Shown: positions 46,081-55,486, counted from the first letter of the stretch. The stretch is DNA of 64,000 nucleotides from Dacryopinax spathularia (GCA_037974965.1 JBBPFI010000002.1:1364001-1428000), one strand, 5' to 3'. The notes: generated by a model not told the origin, from the sequence alone. Numbers and translations: made by a program.

Positions 46081-48896
46081 GTTTGGTAGGGCAACAGGGC
46101 GATTGTAATCTGCCCGCGTCCTTTCAGAGGATGATGATGGATATTCTCCATCCATATTGGATGAGAAAGGTAGTGTGCTACCTTGACGATATTTTCGTCG
46201 TGGGGACTACTCTCGCCGAAGCGATCGACAATCTCCGAATAGTCTTCGGCGTACTTAGAGAGCAAAAGCTCTATCTGTCAGCTGACAAAGTGGACTTATT
46301 GTCCCCGAGTATCGAGTGCCTAGGGCACAAGATTACGGATGACGGCGTGTATGCCGATGATGACAAGATGTCTGTCATTAGAAATGCGGAATTCCCGCAG
46401 GATGCGAAGTCTATGCAACGCTTCCTAGGCATGGTAACTTACCTGTCGCCGTACTTTCCGGACTTGACTAGATATTCTAGTCCTTTATCTGCGCTTACGC
46501 ACATACACAACAAGTTTGTGATTACTCCCATGCACGTCTGGTGCTTCAAGAAGATTCTTGACTTGGCTACGCACTATCCTGTGCTGAAGCCAATAGACCC
46601 AAATAACGGAATTCCCGTTTTCGTCATTGTTGACGCCTCGACTTGCGGGGTAGGTTGTTATTACGGACAAGGTCCGTCTTGGGATAAAGTACATCCCGCT
46701 GGATTTCATTCCAGGAGGTTCACAGACGCGCAGATGGCGTACCCGACCTACCAGCAGGAGCTATTAGCTGTGTTGGAGGCGCTCACCAAGTGGGAGAGTC
46801 AGTTGATAGGAATTCCTATCACTATATGCTCTGATCATGAGCCACTGAAATATCTTCAGTCTAAAGCCAATTTGGCTGGTCCTAGAGTGACTAGAGCGCA
46901 AGAATATTTACAGCGCTTTAATATAGTGAAGATTCTTCACGTACCTGGAGAGCGCAATATTGTTGCGGACTGGATGTCGAGAAGTGAGGGGTATAAAGAC
47001 CCAGTTTCCGCCGATGTGCGGATTGACAAAGATATGGACACTCTATCGTCCGCTCAAATTGCCGAGCTCATTCCCGAAGTGGCAGTCCGTCAAATGACGA
47101 CCCGGTTTAAGGGGAATAAAGTACCCCTTAGGTACAAAAATGATCCGCAAATCGCGGAAGAGGAGAAGCAAGTAGCGTCTCAAAATCGGAGAAATCGTTT
47201 GGAGCCAAGAGCTCGAATCAGCCAGAAGCTGAACTCCGGCGCCCCATACGCCGAACCTGCCGTTGCCGCAGTGGAAGGATCTATTCCTCCCAATACGGCA
47301 TCGGCAGATGCAGAGAATGAAACGGCGGAAATACCGCCAATGGTTGATCAAGACCGATCTTCCGATCCCAAATCGGGATACTTCCCAAGAGGAATGACCG
47401 CTCTGATTCGAGCGATAAAGCATGCCTATTCGGCAGATGTCTTCTACAAGAAGATTAAGGCAATATTGCCTGGATCCAATATTTGGATTGAAGAGGATGA
47501 TCTCCTCAAGTTGAAGCACCCGGAAGGACAACTCGTCCTTTATGTACCAGAGTGTACCTTTCAGGGGAAGCTCCTGAGGCCGAGGCTAATAGCCAATGCT
47601 CATTCGAGCGTAGGACACTTTGGTCCGCGGAAAACATTGGCCTACTTGAGGCATCAGTTCTGGTGGCCGCGGATTTCACGCGAAGTACAGACATTCTGTA
47701 AGGCATGTCCTCTATGCCAAGTGTCGAAAGATTCGACGACTAAGCCATTTGGCTTATTACACTCACTGCCCATCCCGGCTGATCCGTGGAGGGCTATAGC
47801 CATGGATTTCGTGGGACCATTACCCATGAGTAATGGATACGACTATCTATTGATAGTCATCTGTCGGATGTTGACTATGGTACACTTGATACCGTGCATG
47901 ACTTCTTCGTCATCTGCAGATATTGCAGCGAGCTTCCTAAGGGAAGTGGTGCGTTTGCACGGCATGCCGGAAAGCATAGTGTCCGATAGAGACTCGAAGT
48001 TCACTGCCAAATTCTGGCAAGAGTTGCACAAAAAGGCAGGGACAGCGCTTTTGATGTCTACTGCCTTCCATCCCCAAACGGATGGAATAACCGAACGTAT
48101 GGTTCGGACTGTGACGCAAATTCTGCGAACGGTCGTAAATGATGACCAAACAGATTGGTGTAATCGTCTCCCCATGGTGGAGTACGCAATCAATGCGAGT
48201 ACCAGTACGAGTACGGGCTTTAGCCCTTTCGAACTGGTTTACGGTCATATACCGCCCTTGACTAGAATAGTCAAACACTCAGAATCTGAGTTCCGCGGAG
48301 TAGATCGCTTCCTTCAAGCAGCGCGATATAATGTATGCATCGCAACTGATGCGATTATTGAAGCCCGAGTTGATCAGGGTGTACACGCTAATAAGCGTAG
48401 ACAGGAATCACCTGCATTCCAGATAGGTGACAAAGTATATTTGTCTACACGGAACTTGTCCGTACCTAAAGGGCGTGTAGCCAAGTTGATGCCCCGCTAT
48501 GTGGGACCTTTTGACATCGTCAAAGTGACGGACACAGACAATTGTCTGCTAGACTTACCGCAGAGTATGCGTGATCGGAGAATTCATCCGACCTTCCATT
48601 CTAGCCTACTTAGGCCTTACGTCAAAAATGACGAAATGATCTATCCAGATCGTGACCCCGACACTGTGTTTGGGGATGTTCCGGATGGGGAACAGTACGT
48701 GGAGGTGATAGATGATCACCGATGGCAGCACAATAAGCTGCAGTTCCACTTCGTTTGGTCCGACGGAGACCAAACGTGGGAAACGGCTGATAAAGCCGAT
48801 AGATTAGTCCAGTTGGACGAGTACCTTGCTCTGCAAGGAGTCCAGGATATGGACGAACTCCCAAAATTAGGGGGGAAGGGACGTGATGCCCAATGA
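46038..48896 (+). CDS. Retrotransposon Pol continuation: RT-RNase H-integrase-chromodomain-like
   Basis: 952 codons in the -1 frame relative to the upstream ORF, overlapping it by 43 nt. The first in-frame ATG here is probably not a real start; this is the distal part of Pol. RT: QQGDCNLPASFQRM and catalytic YLDD at about residue 48. RNase H: FVIVDASTCGVGCYYG, YQQELLAVLEALTKWE, ICSDHEPLKYL. Integrase: HHCC zinc domain at about 520-565 (HSSVGHFGPRKT ... CPLCQVSK), catalytic core with DFVG, SDRDSKF and the Glu of GITERMV. The C-terminus VEVIDDHRWQHNKLQFHFVW-x-DGDQTWE reads as a chromodomain-like module, placing the element near chromoviruses. It stops at TGA 48894-48896, overlapping the ATG of the next ORF. 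Confidence 0.92.
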   Translation: MEDFLFQNPFGTCLSLVGQQGDCNLPASFQRMMMDILHPYWMRKVVCYLDDIFVVGTTLAEAIDNLRIVFGVLREQKLYLSADKVDLLSPSIECLGHKITDDGVYADDDKMSVIRNAEFPQDAKSMQRFLGMVTYLSPYFPDLTRYSSPLSALTHIHNKFVITPMHVWCFKKILDLATHYPVLKPIDPNNGIPVFVIVDASTCGVGCYYGQGPSWDKVHPAGFHSRRFTDAQMAYPTYQQELLAVLEALTKWESQLIGIPITICSDHEPLKYLQSKANLAGPRVTRAQEYLQRFNIVKILHVPGERNIVADWMSRSEGYKDPVSADVRIDKDMDTLSSAQIAELIPEVAVRQMTTRFKGNKVPLRYKNDPQIAEEEKQVASQNRRNRLEPRARISQKLNSGAPYAEPAVAAVEGSIPPNTASADAENETAEIPPMVDQDRSSDPKSGYFPRGMTALIRAIKHAYSADVFYKKIKAILPGSNIWIEEDDLLKLKHPEGQLVLYVPECTFQGKLLRPRLIANAHSSVGHFGPRKTLAYLRHQFWWPRISREVQTFCKACPLCQVSKDSTTKPFGLLHSLPIPADPWRAIAMDFVGPLPMSNGYDYLLIVICRMLTMVHLIPCMTSSSSADIAASFLREVVRLHGMPESIVSDRDSKFTAKFWQELHKKAGTALLMSTAFHPQTDGITERMVRTVTQILRTVVNDDQTDWCNRLPMVEYAINASTSTSTGFSPFELVYGHIPPLTRIVKHSESEFRGVDRFLQAARYNVCIATDAIIEARVDQGVHANKRRQESPAFQIGDKVYLSTRNLSVPKGRVAKLMPRYVGPFDIVKVTDTDNCLLDLPQSMRDRRIHPTFHSSLLRPYVKNDEMIYPDRDPDTVFGDVPDGEQYVEVIDDHRWQHNKLQFHFVWSDGDQTWETADKADRLVQLDEYLALQGVQDMDELPKLGGKGRDAQ

Positions 48897-51475
48897 GATT
48901 GATAATAATCTCATTAATGAAAGTCGCGCCAATAGCGCGTCGAGGACACGATGTATGCGCGTCTCGCGTAAGCACGTGCCAAGCTAAGGACCCTATTTGG
49001 GCCATCACGTGTCAAGGGCAGTGCAGACCCTTTGATAGGCCTAATCTGCTCCCGTGGTCTCGGACGGAGGCATTTCGTCCAGCGTTAATTACGCGCTCGA
49101 GGAGACAATCTCTCCCTCATACCATCATTTGCACCTCATCGGTGTATGACAGTCAATTGCTGTCAATGTCGTCTGACAAGGTCGGCCCTCCTAAGGTCAA
49201 GAAAGCAGTGGCCCGCAGGGTTAAAGCGAACAGTGTCGCTAATAGCGACAATAACGCACTTGGCGTTGTACTAAGTGGAGAGTCGTCCACGACGCCTTCA
49301 TTATCGAGTGCGACAAAGTCTGTCGCGGACTCTCAAGTCCACATCCCACCTGCGGATGACGAAGTCTACATCCCACCTCCTGAGGAGATGGATGTTGACT
49401 ACGTTCCTCCTACTTCGGCAGAATCTGCTGAGCCAGCTCAAGAAGCTAATCCGGTTGCGAACGCTCCGGACCCAACGACTACCGAGTCGGATGAGGCAAA
49501 TTCTGCCTCTCGTATCACAACTTCCGCCGACTTGGCGTTAGCCGCTGTGACTTTGAGCGTGACCCCGTCCGCCCAGGATCCAACGACGCTATCTGCTTCT
49601 TCAAGCATGGAGTTGGTTCTTCACCCCAGCTCAAGCGAATTGCTCAACTCGGCGAGTAGCCTGGAGGATTCTCCTTATATGCCTCCCAGGTTCGGGAGAA
49701 GGGACTTCACCCTTGATGATGGCCTTCCCGAGTGGAAGACCATGTACTCCCATGATCCAAGGACTCGGATCGAAGGCGAGCGGCGAAATGCCGAAATGAT
49801 GGCAAAAGCCAATGTTGACGACTTGATCGACGAAATAATTGGGCTACAGAGGGCCCAGCGGAGCCTTTATCCGCAAATCGATTCCCTGCAAAGGGAACTT
49901 TCCCACCAAAAGTTGGTACACTCGGATCTTAGATCGAGTTATGTACTACGGCTCCAAAATCTGGAGGCAAAGTCCAAATCGGACTCGGAAAACTTGTCCA
50001 ACGTGCTCGCCGCAAATGTGGTGTCGCAACAGACTATTGCGAGTCTCCAGACCGCCCTTAATGAGGAGCGTGCACGGAGCGAGAAGCATCGCAATAGCTC
50101 TGACCACTGGTACGACAAGTACGAGGCCGTGAAGGCCGAATTGCACAAGAGTCAACGTGACGTGCGCAGTCTTAATCAGACTATTGACGAGCTCCGTGAT
50201 GAAAACAAGGAGCTTCATTGTCGATTAGACAGGATATCCGCTACTTCAGCAACTCGCCCATCTTCCGGGCCTACCGAAAAGACTGCTGGCAAGCGCCCAG
50301 CTATGGACGAATTGCCCTCTGCTCCTCCTCGGAAGCTGGTTTCCCCTCGAGTGGACGACGTCCCCATGGGTGAAGTGGAGGAATTCCCTCCTTTGCCTGA
50401 GACCTATTCAAAGGTCGCGAGGATTCCTTCCCCTCCTGCTGCTCTCGCCGCAATTAGCGGACCTTCGTCTAGCGGACCATCTGTCCGTAAAAGGGATATT
50501 ACTCCCATCCCTACCAGCGTTCCTGGGTTCACTCCCATGGGCAAAAGTAAACCCCCGCACATGCCGGGAGCTCCAGTCGTTATCCCGAAATGGGAGGATC
50601 AACGTGATCCATGGAGAGGGATAGTGGACCCCAAAGTCCTCAAAGCCATTTGGCAAGAGCAACGTGCTCGATGGACGGCTCTTGTAGCCAACGCGGATAC
50701 CAAGTTCCCGGAGGGATCTCCAGCGCGGAACTCTCCGCTATTCCAGGCTTATATCAAGCTGATTAGCAAGAAGTCCCCTGAGGAAAACAATCCGCACCGT
50801 CATAAGGGGCCAGGCGTACGCCGTTCTCCAGATGGGAGATACTATGTCCCAGATTTGGACACGTATCAAAAGATACAAACAATGGCTCCATCAGCCCCGC
50901 TATTCTCGACTTCTTTAGTCAGGAACTTCCACCATATGTTGGAAACCGAAATCTTCACTTCGAAGGGAAGTTTCCGCAAACTGGTGATGCAATACGGAGT
51001 TGCCACCGACTTGGTCCCCAACCGTCGTTGGAATTGGAGCGACTCGCTCGCGGTGGACAAAAAGTCCTGGGACCTGCTTAAGGTCCTTCGCGGACTAATT
51101 GTCCTCGGCGTTGGCCCAACAGTGGCTGACGAAGAACTCGTGCCGTACTTCGAACGGCGGCGTAATAAAATGGCGAATGGCCATTTCCTGAACGCGGAGC
51201 AAGCCGCTGAATTACCGGCGACTCTCGCTGATGGACGTCCAGCTTGGACGCAGCCGTACTTAACGGCGTTACCAGCTTCTTTGCGGCCGAGCGGAACGGC
51301 TGCCCCCGGTGCCCCAACCGGATATGTTCCTCCATTATTTGGAGATCTCAAAGTAGATGATTGGGACGATGATGTCAGCATAAGTCAGGGGGATTCCCCT
51401 TCAGCGCCATATTCTGGCACTCCCCAGTATGAGGAACGGTCGTCTGACTTTGATGACTTACCTTATGATGGCTAG
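48893..51475 (+). CDS. Third retrotransposon ORF of unknown function (860 codons)
   Basis: Open from the ATG at 48893, which shares ATGA with the Pol stop, to 51475, 14 bp before the polypurine tract. Residues 1-91 look like untranslated sequence; a better start may be the ATG at 49166 (MSSDKVGPPKVKKAVARR), giving 769 residues. From there: an acidic Pro/Ser-rich region with VYIPPPEEMDVDYVPP repeats; a strong coiled coil at about 215-365; a Pro-rich linker; then a globular-looking region (WEDQRDPWRGIVDPKVLKAIWQEQRARW to VGPTVADEELVPYFERRR); and an acidic tail. There is no signal peptide or membrane helix, so it is not env-like. No protease, nuclease or knuckle motif is visible. It may be a second structural or nucleoprotein-type protein, or a captured host gene. 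I do not recognise the family. Confidence 0.85.
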   Translation: MRLIIISLMKVAPIARRGHDVCASRVSTCQAKDPIWAITCQGQCRPFDRPNLLPWSRTEAFRPALITRSRRQSLPHTIICTSSVYDSQLLSMSSDKVGPPKVKKAVARRVKANSVANSDNNALGVVLSGESSTTPSLSSATKSVADSQVHIPPADDEVYIPPPEEMDVDYVPPTSAESAEPAQEANPVANAPDPTTTESDEANSASRITTSADLALAAVTLSVTPSAQDPTTLSASSSMELVLHPSSSELLNSASSLEDSPYMPPRFGRRDFTLDDGLPEWKTMYSHDPRTRIEGERRNAEMMAKANVDDLIDEIIGLQRAQRSLYPQIDSLQRELSHQKLVHSDLRSSYVLRLQNLEAKSKSDSENLSNVLAANVVSQQTIASLQTALNEERARSEKHRNSSDHWYDKYEAVKAELHKSQRDVRSLNQTIDELRDENKELHCRLDRISATSATRPSSGPTEKTAGKRPAMDELPSAPPRKLVSPRVDDVPMGEVEEFPPLPETYSKVARIPSPPAALAAISGPSSSGPSVRKRDITPIPTSVPGFTPMGKSKPPHMPGAPVVIPKWEDQRDPWRGIVDPKVLKAIWQEQRARWTALVANADTKFPEGSPARNSPLFQAYIKLISKKSPEENNPHRHKGPGVRRSPDGRYYVPDLDTYQKIQTMAPSAPLFSTSLVRNFHHMLETEIFTSKGSFRKLVMQYGVATDLVPNRRWNWSDSLAVDKKSWDLLKVLRGLIVLGVGPTVADEELVPYFERRRNKMANGHFLNAEQAAELPATLADGRPAWTQPYLTALPASLRPSGTAAPGAPTGYVPPLFGDLKVDDWDDDVSISQGDSPSAPYSGTPQYEERSSDFDDLPYDG

Positions 51476-51489
51476 ACACCTGTTCTAGC

Positions 51490-51498
51490 GGGGGAGGG
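51490..51498 (+). other. Polypurine tract (plus-strand primer)
   Basis: GGGGGAGGG directly abutting the 3' LTR, as expected for plus-strand DNA priming. Confidence 0.85.
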
Positions 51499-51724
51499 TG
51501 TAAGGCACGTACCCAAATTGGGTAAGTGCTCTTCCTCATTTAGGTAGTTTTACGCCCATAAGGCGAAAGGATCTTCTGGATCCGTCTACGTGTACTTTAC
51601 GCGTTCATGGGCAATTAGCCCTTCTTTTCTTTACTCTCATTAGTACACGACAATTGTATTAGATTAATATCTAATTACACTTGTTCTGTGTACTTGTGAG
51701 CGAAAGGGCATTAAAGCCCTTTCA
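51499..51724 (+). repeat. 3' LTR
   Basis: 226 bp, differing from the 5' LTR at one position by eye. The difference falls in the loop, not the stem, of the GGGC(n)attaGCCC hairpin. It is followed by the GAGCA target duplication at 51725-51729. Confidence 0.96.
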
Positions 51725-53013
51725 GAGCAGCCGCAATTGCACCCGCGGCGCTCATCAACCTCGCCCGCCGCTGCCGCGATGCCGTCGTCTCTGTCGTAGG
51801 CGCGAGGAGCCCGGAGAGGGTGCAGGAGTTCGCCAAGAAGCATGGAGTTCCCCGGGCGGTAGATGGGTATCAGGCTGTTTTGGGTGATGAGGAGGTCGAG
51901 GCGATCTACAACCCTGTACGTCCCCTCTCTCCACTCCCTCGCAGAGAGCGTGGAACAGGATACTGATGCGGGTGTGTTGGCACGATAGTTGCCCAATGGA
52001 CTGCACTATGAGTGGACTGTTCGAGCTCTGGAAGCGGGGAAACACGTGCTACTCGAGAAGCCTGCGACCTGTACCGCGAAGGAGTGCGACGAGCTTTTCG
52101 CTCTGGCGGAGAAGAAGGGGCTGGTCCTCCTGGAAGCCGTTCATTATCAGTGCGTCTTCAAGCTCGCGCGCAGCTGAGAGGGGCTGATCTGAGTCTTCTG
52201 GAATGTAGATTCCACCCCGCTCCCCAGCGACTCAAACACTTGATCACCTCGAGAGAGCTAGGCTTCCTCAAGAAGATCACAGCCCGTCTCGCTGCTCCAG
52301 CAGAGTTCGTCCCGCCTGGAGATATCCGTTTCCAGTACGCACTCGGTGGTGGAGCGGCCATGGACGTAGGCTGCTACGTGATCTCCGTTTCCCGTTGATT
52401 AGTGGGGAGGGAGCCGAGTGAGGTCCTGCGGGCCGAACCTGTGCTGCAGGATGCGGAAAGCGAGCCGAAGGTGGATTGGAGGATGGAGTTCACCTTCAAG
52501 TTTCCTGCTAATGAGGGTGAGGCAGAGGAGGAGGGTGTGACGGCAGCATGCATGGGCGATCTAGGCCTGCCATGGTGGGGCCCACTCGGCCTTAAACCGC
52601 CCATGCCGATCATGGACGTCACTGCCTCCTGCGAGCAGGGCGAAATAACGATGCAAGGCTTCGTAGGACCCACCTGGTATCACTCTATCACCATTCGTGG
52701 TCCGCAAGGAAGAGGGTGGAGAAACGGTATACCTTTTTACCTGGTGAAGGACCGGAGGAGGCGGAGCAAAGAGGGGAGGAATGGTGGAGTACTTACCGGC
52801 ATCAGCTGCAGGCTTTCGTGGATCGGATCAAAGGAAGGAAGCCGCAGCACTGGATCACTCCGGAGGAGGGCGTGGCGAATATGAGAGCCATTGAAATGGT
52901 TTACGAGAAGGTGAGTTTGCTGTTCACTAGCCCATGGTTGACCTTTGTGCTGATGCTAGTTGTAGTCCGGGTTCGGTGCGAGACCTGCTTCCGATTTCAA
53001 ATTCTCCGGTTGA

Positions 53014-53633
53014 TTATAGAGAGATTCGTGTGTGCTTGCATAGGCACCTTCGTGTACAATCGAATAGGTATGACGGTGCCTTTTAATTCGTACCTACTGG
53101 TTTGCGACGCTGGGATTCGGCGGCTGTCCCCCGCCCCTTTCAAACTTGAGCGGGTTGCATGGACAACCCAGCGGCGCTTGGAACAGCTTGTTTTTGCCTC
53201 GTCGCGCATCATGGTCGACCTGAAAGTAGTACCGACATTCTCGTTGAGACCGCTCACAGAAGACCGAACTCCCCGGCCGAATAACCCCGCATCGCCGTGT
53301 CCCTTACATAATCCAACCAAAACCCACAGCTGGTCCCGGTCGTCGACCCCAGAATATTCGCCGAGTATCTGGCGCAAACAGCTCCTTAATTATTGACCTC
53401 CCTTGCGACATGCGGCGGAATACGCTTTCGAACAGTGCAAACGGAAAAGCGAGCAAACTTCCGACTGAGAGGAAGAATGTGATGTTTACGTGCCCATGTG
53501 GTGCTGTTGAGGTCGAGGAAGGTTGAAAATGCAGGCCAGCGGGATACCCTGAACCTACTACCCTTTACTCCTTCCTCCCCTCCTCTTCCCCTCCTCAATC
53601 ATCCCCCCTTTCTACGAGCGTAAACGGCCAAGG
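53014..53633. other. Intergenic promoter of dehydrogenase copy 2
   Basis: 620 bp between the pseudogene end and the intact paralogue. It should hold the pseudogene 3' flank and the functional promoter. The final 100 bp are C/T-rich. No other feature was recognised. Confidence 0.45.
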
Positions 53634-55000
53634 ATGACGATCCTCACCCGCGCCTGGTCCGTCTTCCACCCCTCCCAACCGCCCAAATCCGACAGTCCAA
53701 TCCGATTCGGCATCTTGGGCGCCGCTGCCATAGCGCCTATAGCGCTCATCCTGCCTGCTCGGAATTGTCCAGATGCGGTGGTGACTGTTGTTGGTGCTAG
53801 GAGCCTGGAGAGGGCCAAGGCGTATGCGAAGAAACATGGGATCCCGAGGGCTGTGGAGGGGTATGATGCCGTCTTGGACGATCCGGAGGTCGATGCGGTC
53901 TATAACCCTGTGTGTCCCTGCGCCTTGAATAGTATGGGCAGTGAAGGCTGACGTTGGATATCTCAGCTTCCGAATGGACTGCATTATGAATGGACGATGA
54001 AAGCGCTCCTGAAGGGGAAACATGTGTTGCTTGAGAAACCCGCTACGGACACGGCAGAGGAATGCGAGCGGATCTTCGCTCTCGCCAAACGCAAGAACCT
54101 TGTTGTGCTTGAAGCATTTCACTACCGGCATGCTACCGCCTTCTTCCTAGCTTACTACAAGGCTGACCCTACGTGCATGTATGCAGGTTTCACCCCGCCA
54201 TCCAGAGGCTCAAGGCGATCCTGGAGTCTGGCGAGCTGGGGGAGCTCAAGGCTATCAAAGCGACGCTCGCCGTCCCGCGCGGGTTCATACCGCCCAATGA
54301 TATCCGGTTCGACCTCTCCCTCGGCGGCGGAGCAGGCATGGACATGGGCTGCTATGTGACCAGTGTCAGTCGGTTCATCGCTGGACGGGAACCGACGGAG
54401 GTGAGGGAGGCGAAGGCGGTGATCGAAAATCCGGAGAAGGAGCCAAAGGTCGATCGGAGGATGGAGTTCACCTACGTCTTCCCTCCTGCTGCTGGGCAGG
54501 CGGAACCGGTGCCAGCGGAATGCACGTGCGACCTCGGACTGCCCGGCTGGGGCCCGTTCGGCCTAATTCCCTCTTTTGTGGATGCGACCGTCACCGTTAC
54601 CTGCACGCAGGGAACAGCGTCACTACGGAACTTCGTCGCGCCCGTCTTCTTGCACTGGCTGACCATCAAGGGCCCTAAAGGCAGCCGGACGGAGCGCGCA
54701 TATACGTGGGGAAAGGAGGGGAAGGAGAAAGGGTGGAAGGGCGAGTACGGCTGGAGTACTTATCGGTTCCAGCTCGAGGCGTTTGTGGATAAGCTGAAGG
54801 GGAGGGCGCCGCAGCATTGGATTGAGGGTGAGGAGAGTGTGGCGAATATGAGGTGTTTGGAGATGATTTATGAGAAGGTGCGTGGACTCGATCTAGCAGG
54901 AGAACCTTTGCTGACGAGATACGCTTGCTAGTCGGGATTGGGTGTGAGGCCTGCGTCGAGTTTCAAGATTCCAGATGAGGAAGCTGCTGGAGGAGCATAA
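53634..55000 (+). CDS. Gfo/Idh/MocA-family oxidoreductase (dihydrodiol/xylose dehydrogenase-like), intact copy 2
   Basis: Exons 53634-53909, 53967-54127, 54187-54877 and 54932-55000 join to 398 residues. The N-terminal Rossmann fold has IRFGILGAAAIAPIAL (nucleotide-binding loop) and VVTVVGARS. The GKHVLLEKPAT block carries the family's EKP motif, whose Lys is catalytic. The C-terminal domain includes the GGGAGMDMGCYV stretch, typical of NADP-dependent dihydrodiol dehydrogenase/D-xylose 1-dehydrogenase relatives. The substrate is probably a sugar or trans-dihydrodiol, which cannot be decided here. The second intron appears to use a GC donor (54128-54129) with an AG acceptor at 54185-54186; the pseudogene copy has GT at the same place. 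This is the tandem duplicate of the disrupted gene upstream, so function may be retained through this copy. Confidence 0.9.
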
Positions 55001-55486
55001 GCCGAGCAGCCAGCTATATGCGGTGCAATACACTTCGATTTGACAAGCTGTCTGTCCGCCAGGCAATGACCACGGACTGCGGAACTTTCATACCCCTACA
55101 GTTGGTCTCGGACATTGCCCCTCCCTCTCAAAGTGTATATTCTCCTTCTACCCTTAATGTTAATATTGCAACTGTCGTACGAGCCTGCGCAGTACATTAG
55201 CAGCAGATGGCGGTGACAAGTTACCACCGCACGATCGAAAGTCGTGAATAAGCGCCCGATCGAGGGATCGGATTTTCACGCGTTTCATGACGCACTTCCA
55301 AAGTGCCACACGCCACGCAGTCAGTCGGTACTCCGACAGCTTGCAGACGAGGAACCCTTGATCGCACACGACCACTTCCACTTCCCACTCTCAATAAACG
55401 ACCTAGACTTACTCTACCTCATCTAACGAACTAATCTACCCACCCGAGAAGAACAATCTTAGAAGGAGCAACCTAACAAGCGCAGA
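55001..55486. other. Intergenic, no supported gene
   Basis: 486 bp between the dehydrogenase and the DUF1769 gene. Only short frames; the right part is the downstream gene's promoter and leader. Confidence 0.45.

Larger units (their letters stand above)
42655..51724 (+). mobile_element. Ty3/gypsy LTR retrotransposon with third ORF (chromovirus-like)
   Basis: 9.07 kb, flanked by a GAGCA target duplication (42650-42654, 51725-51729). LTRs are 226 bp, begin TG and end CA, and differ at one base. Inside, in order: gag with CCHC knuckle, aspartic protease, reverse transcriptase, RNase H, integrase and a chromodomain-like tail, then an extra 860-codon ORF and a GGGGGAGGG polypurine tract at 51490-51498. 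The RT-RNaseH-INT order is Ty3/gypsy. No TGG-type tRNA primer site follows the 5' LTR; the sequence there is T-rich with a TACAC...GTGTA hairpin, so the priming mechanism is unclear and self-priming is possible. Pol is broken by one frame change within RT in this copy. Confidence 0.95.
42570..53013 (+). pseudogene. Gfo/Idh/MocA-family dehydrogenase copy 1, split by LTR retrotransposon
   Basis: The coding remnant runs from about 42570 to 42654, is interrupted by the 9-kb element, and resumes at 51730 after the duplicated GAGCA. Read across, it gives PIHFGLLGA | AAIAP, so the insertion lies exactly in the Gly-rich nucleotide-binding loop. Remaining exons 51730-51915, 51989-52149, 52209-52910 and 52966-53013 align to the tandem paralogue at 53634-55000, including LEKPATCTAKECDELF. 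Further lesions: an in-frame TGA at 52396-52398 where the paralogue has Phe, and a frameshift near 52720 (before KRYTFLPGEG). No in-frame ATG is visible for the N-terminus. The gene is dead. The extra point lesions may have followed the insertion, or may have preceded it. Confidence 0.85.

Noticed and set aside
48893-51475. Third ORF as a retroviral env-like protein
   Set aside because: No signal peptide, no transmembrane helix, no Cys-rich surface domain; position alone is not enough.
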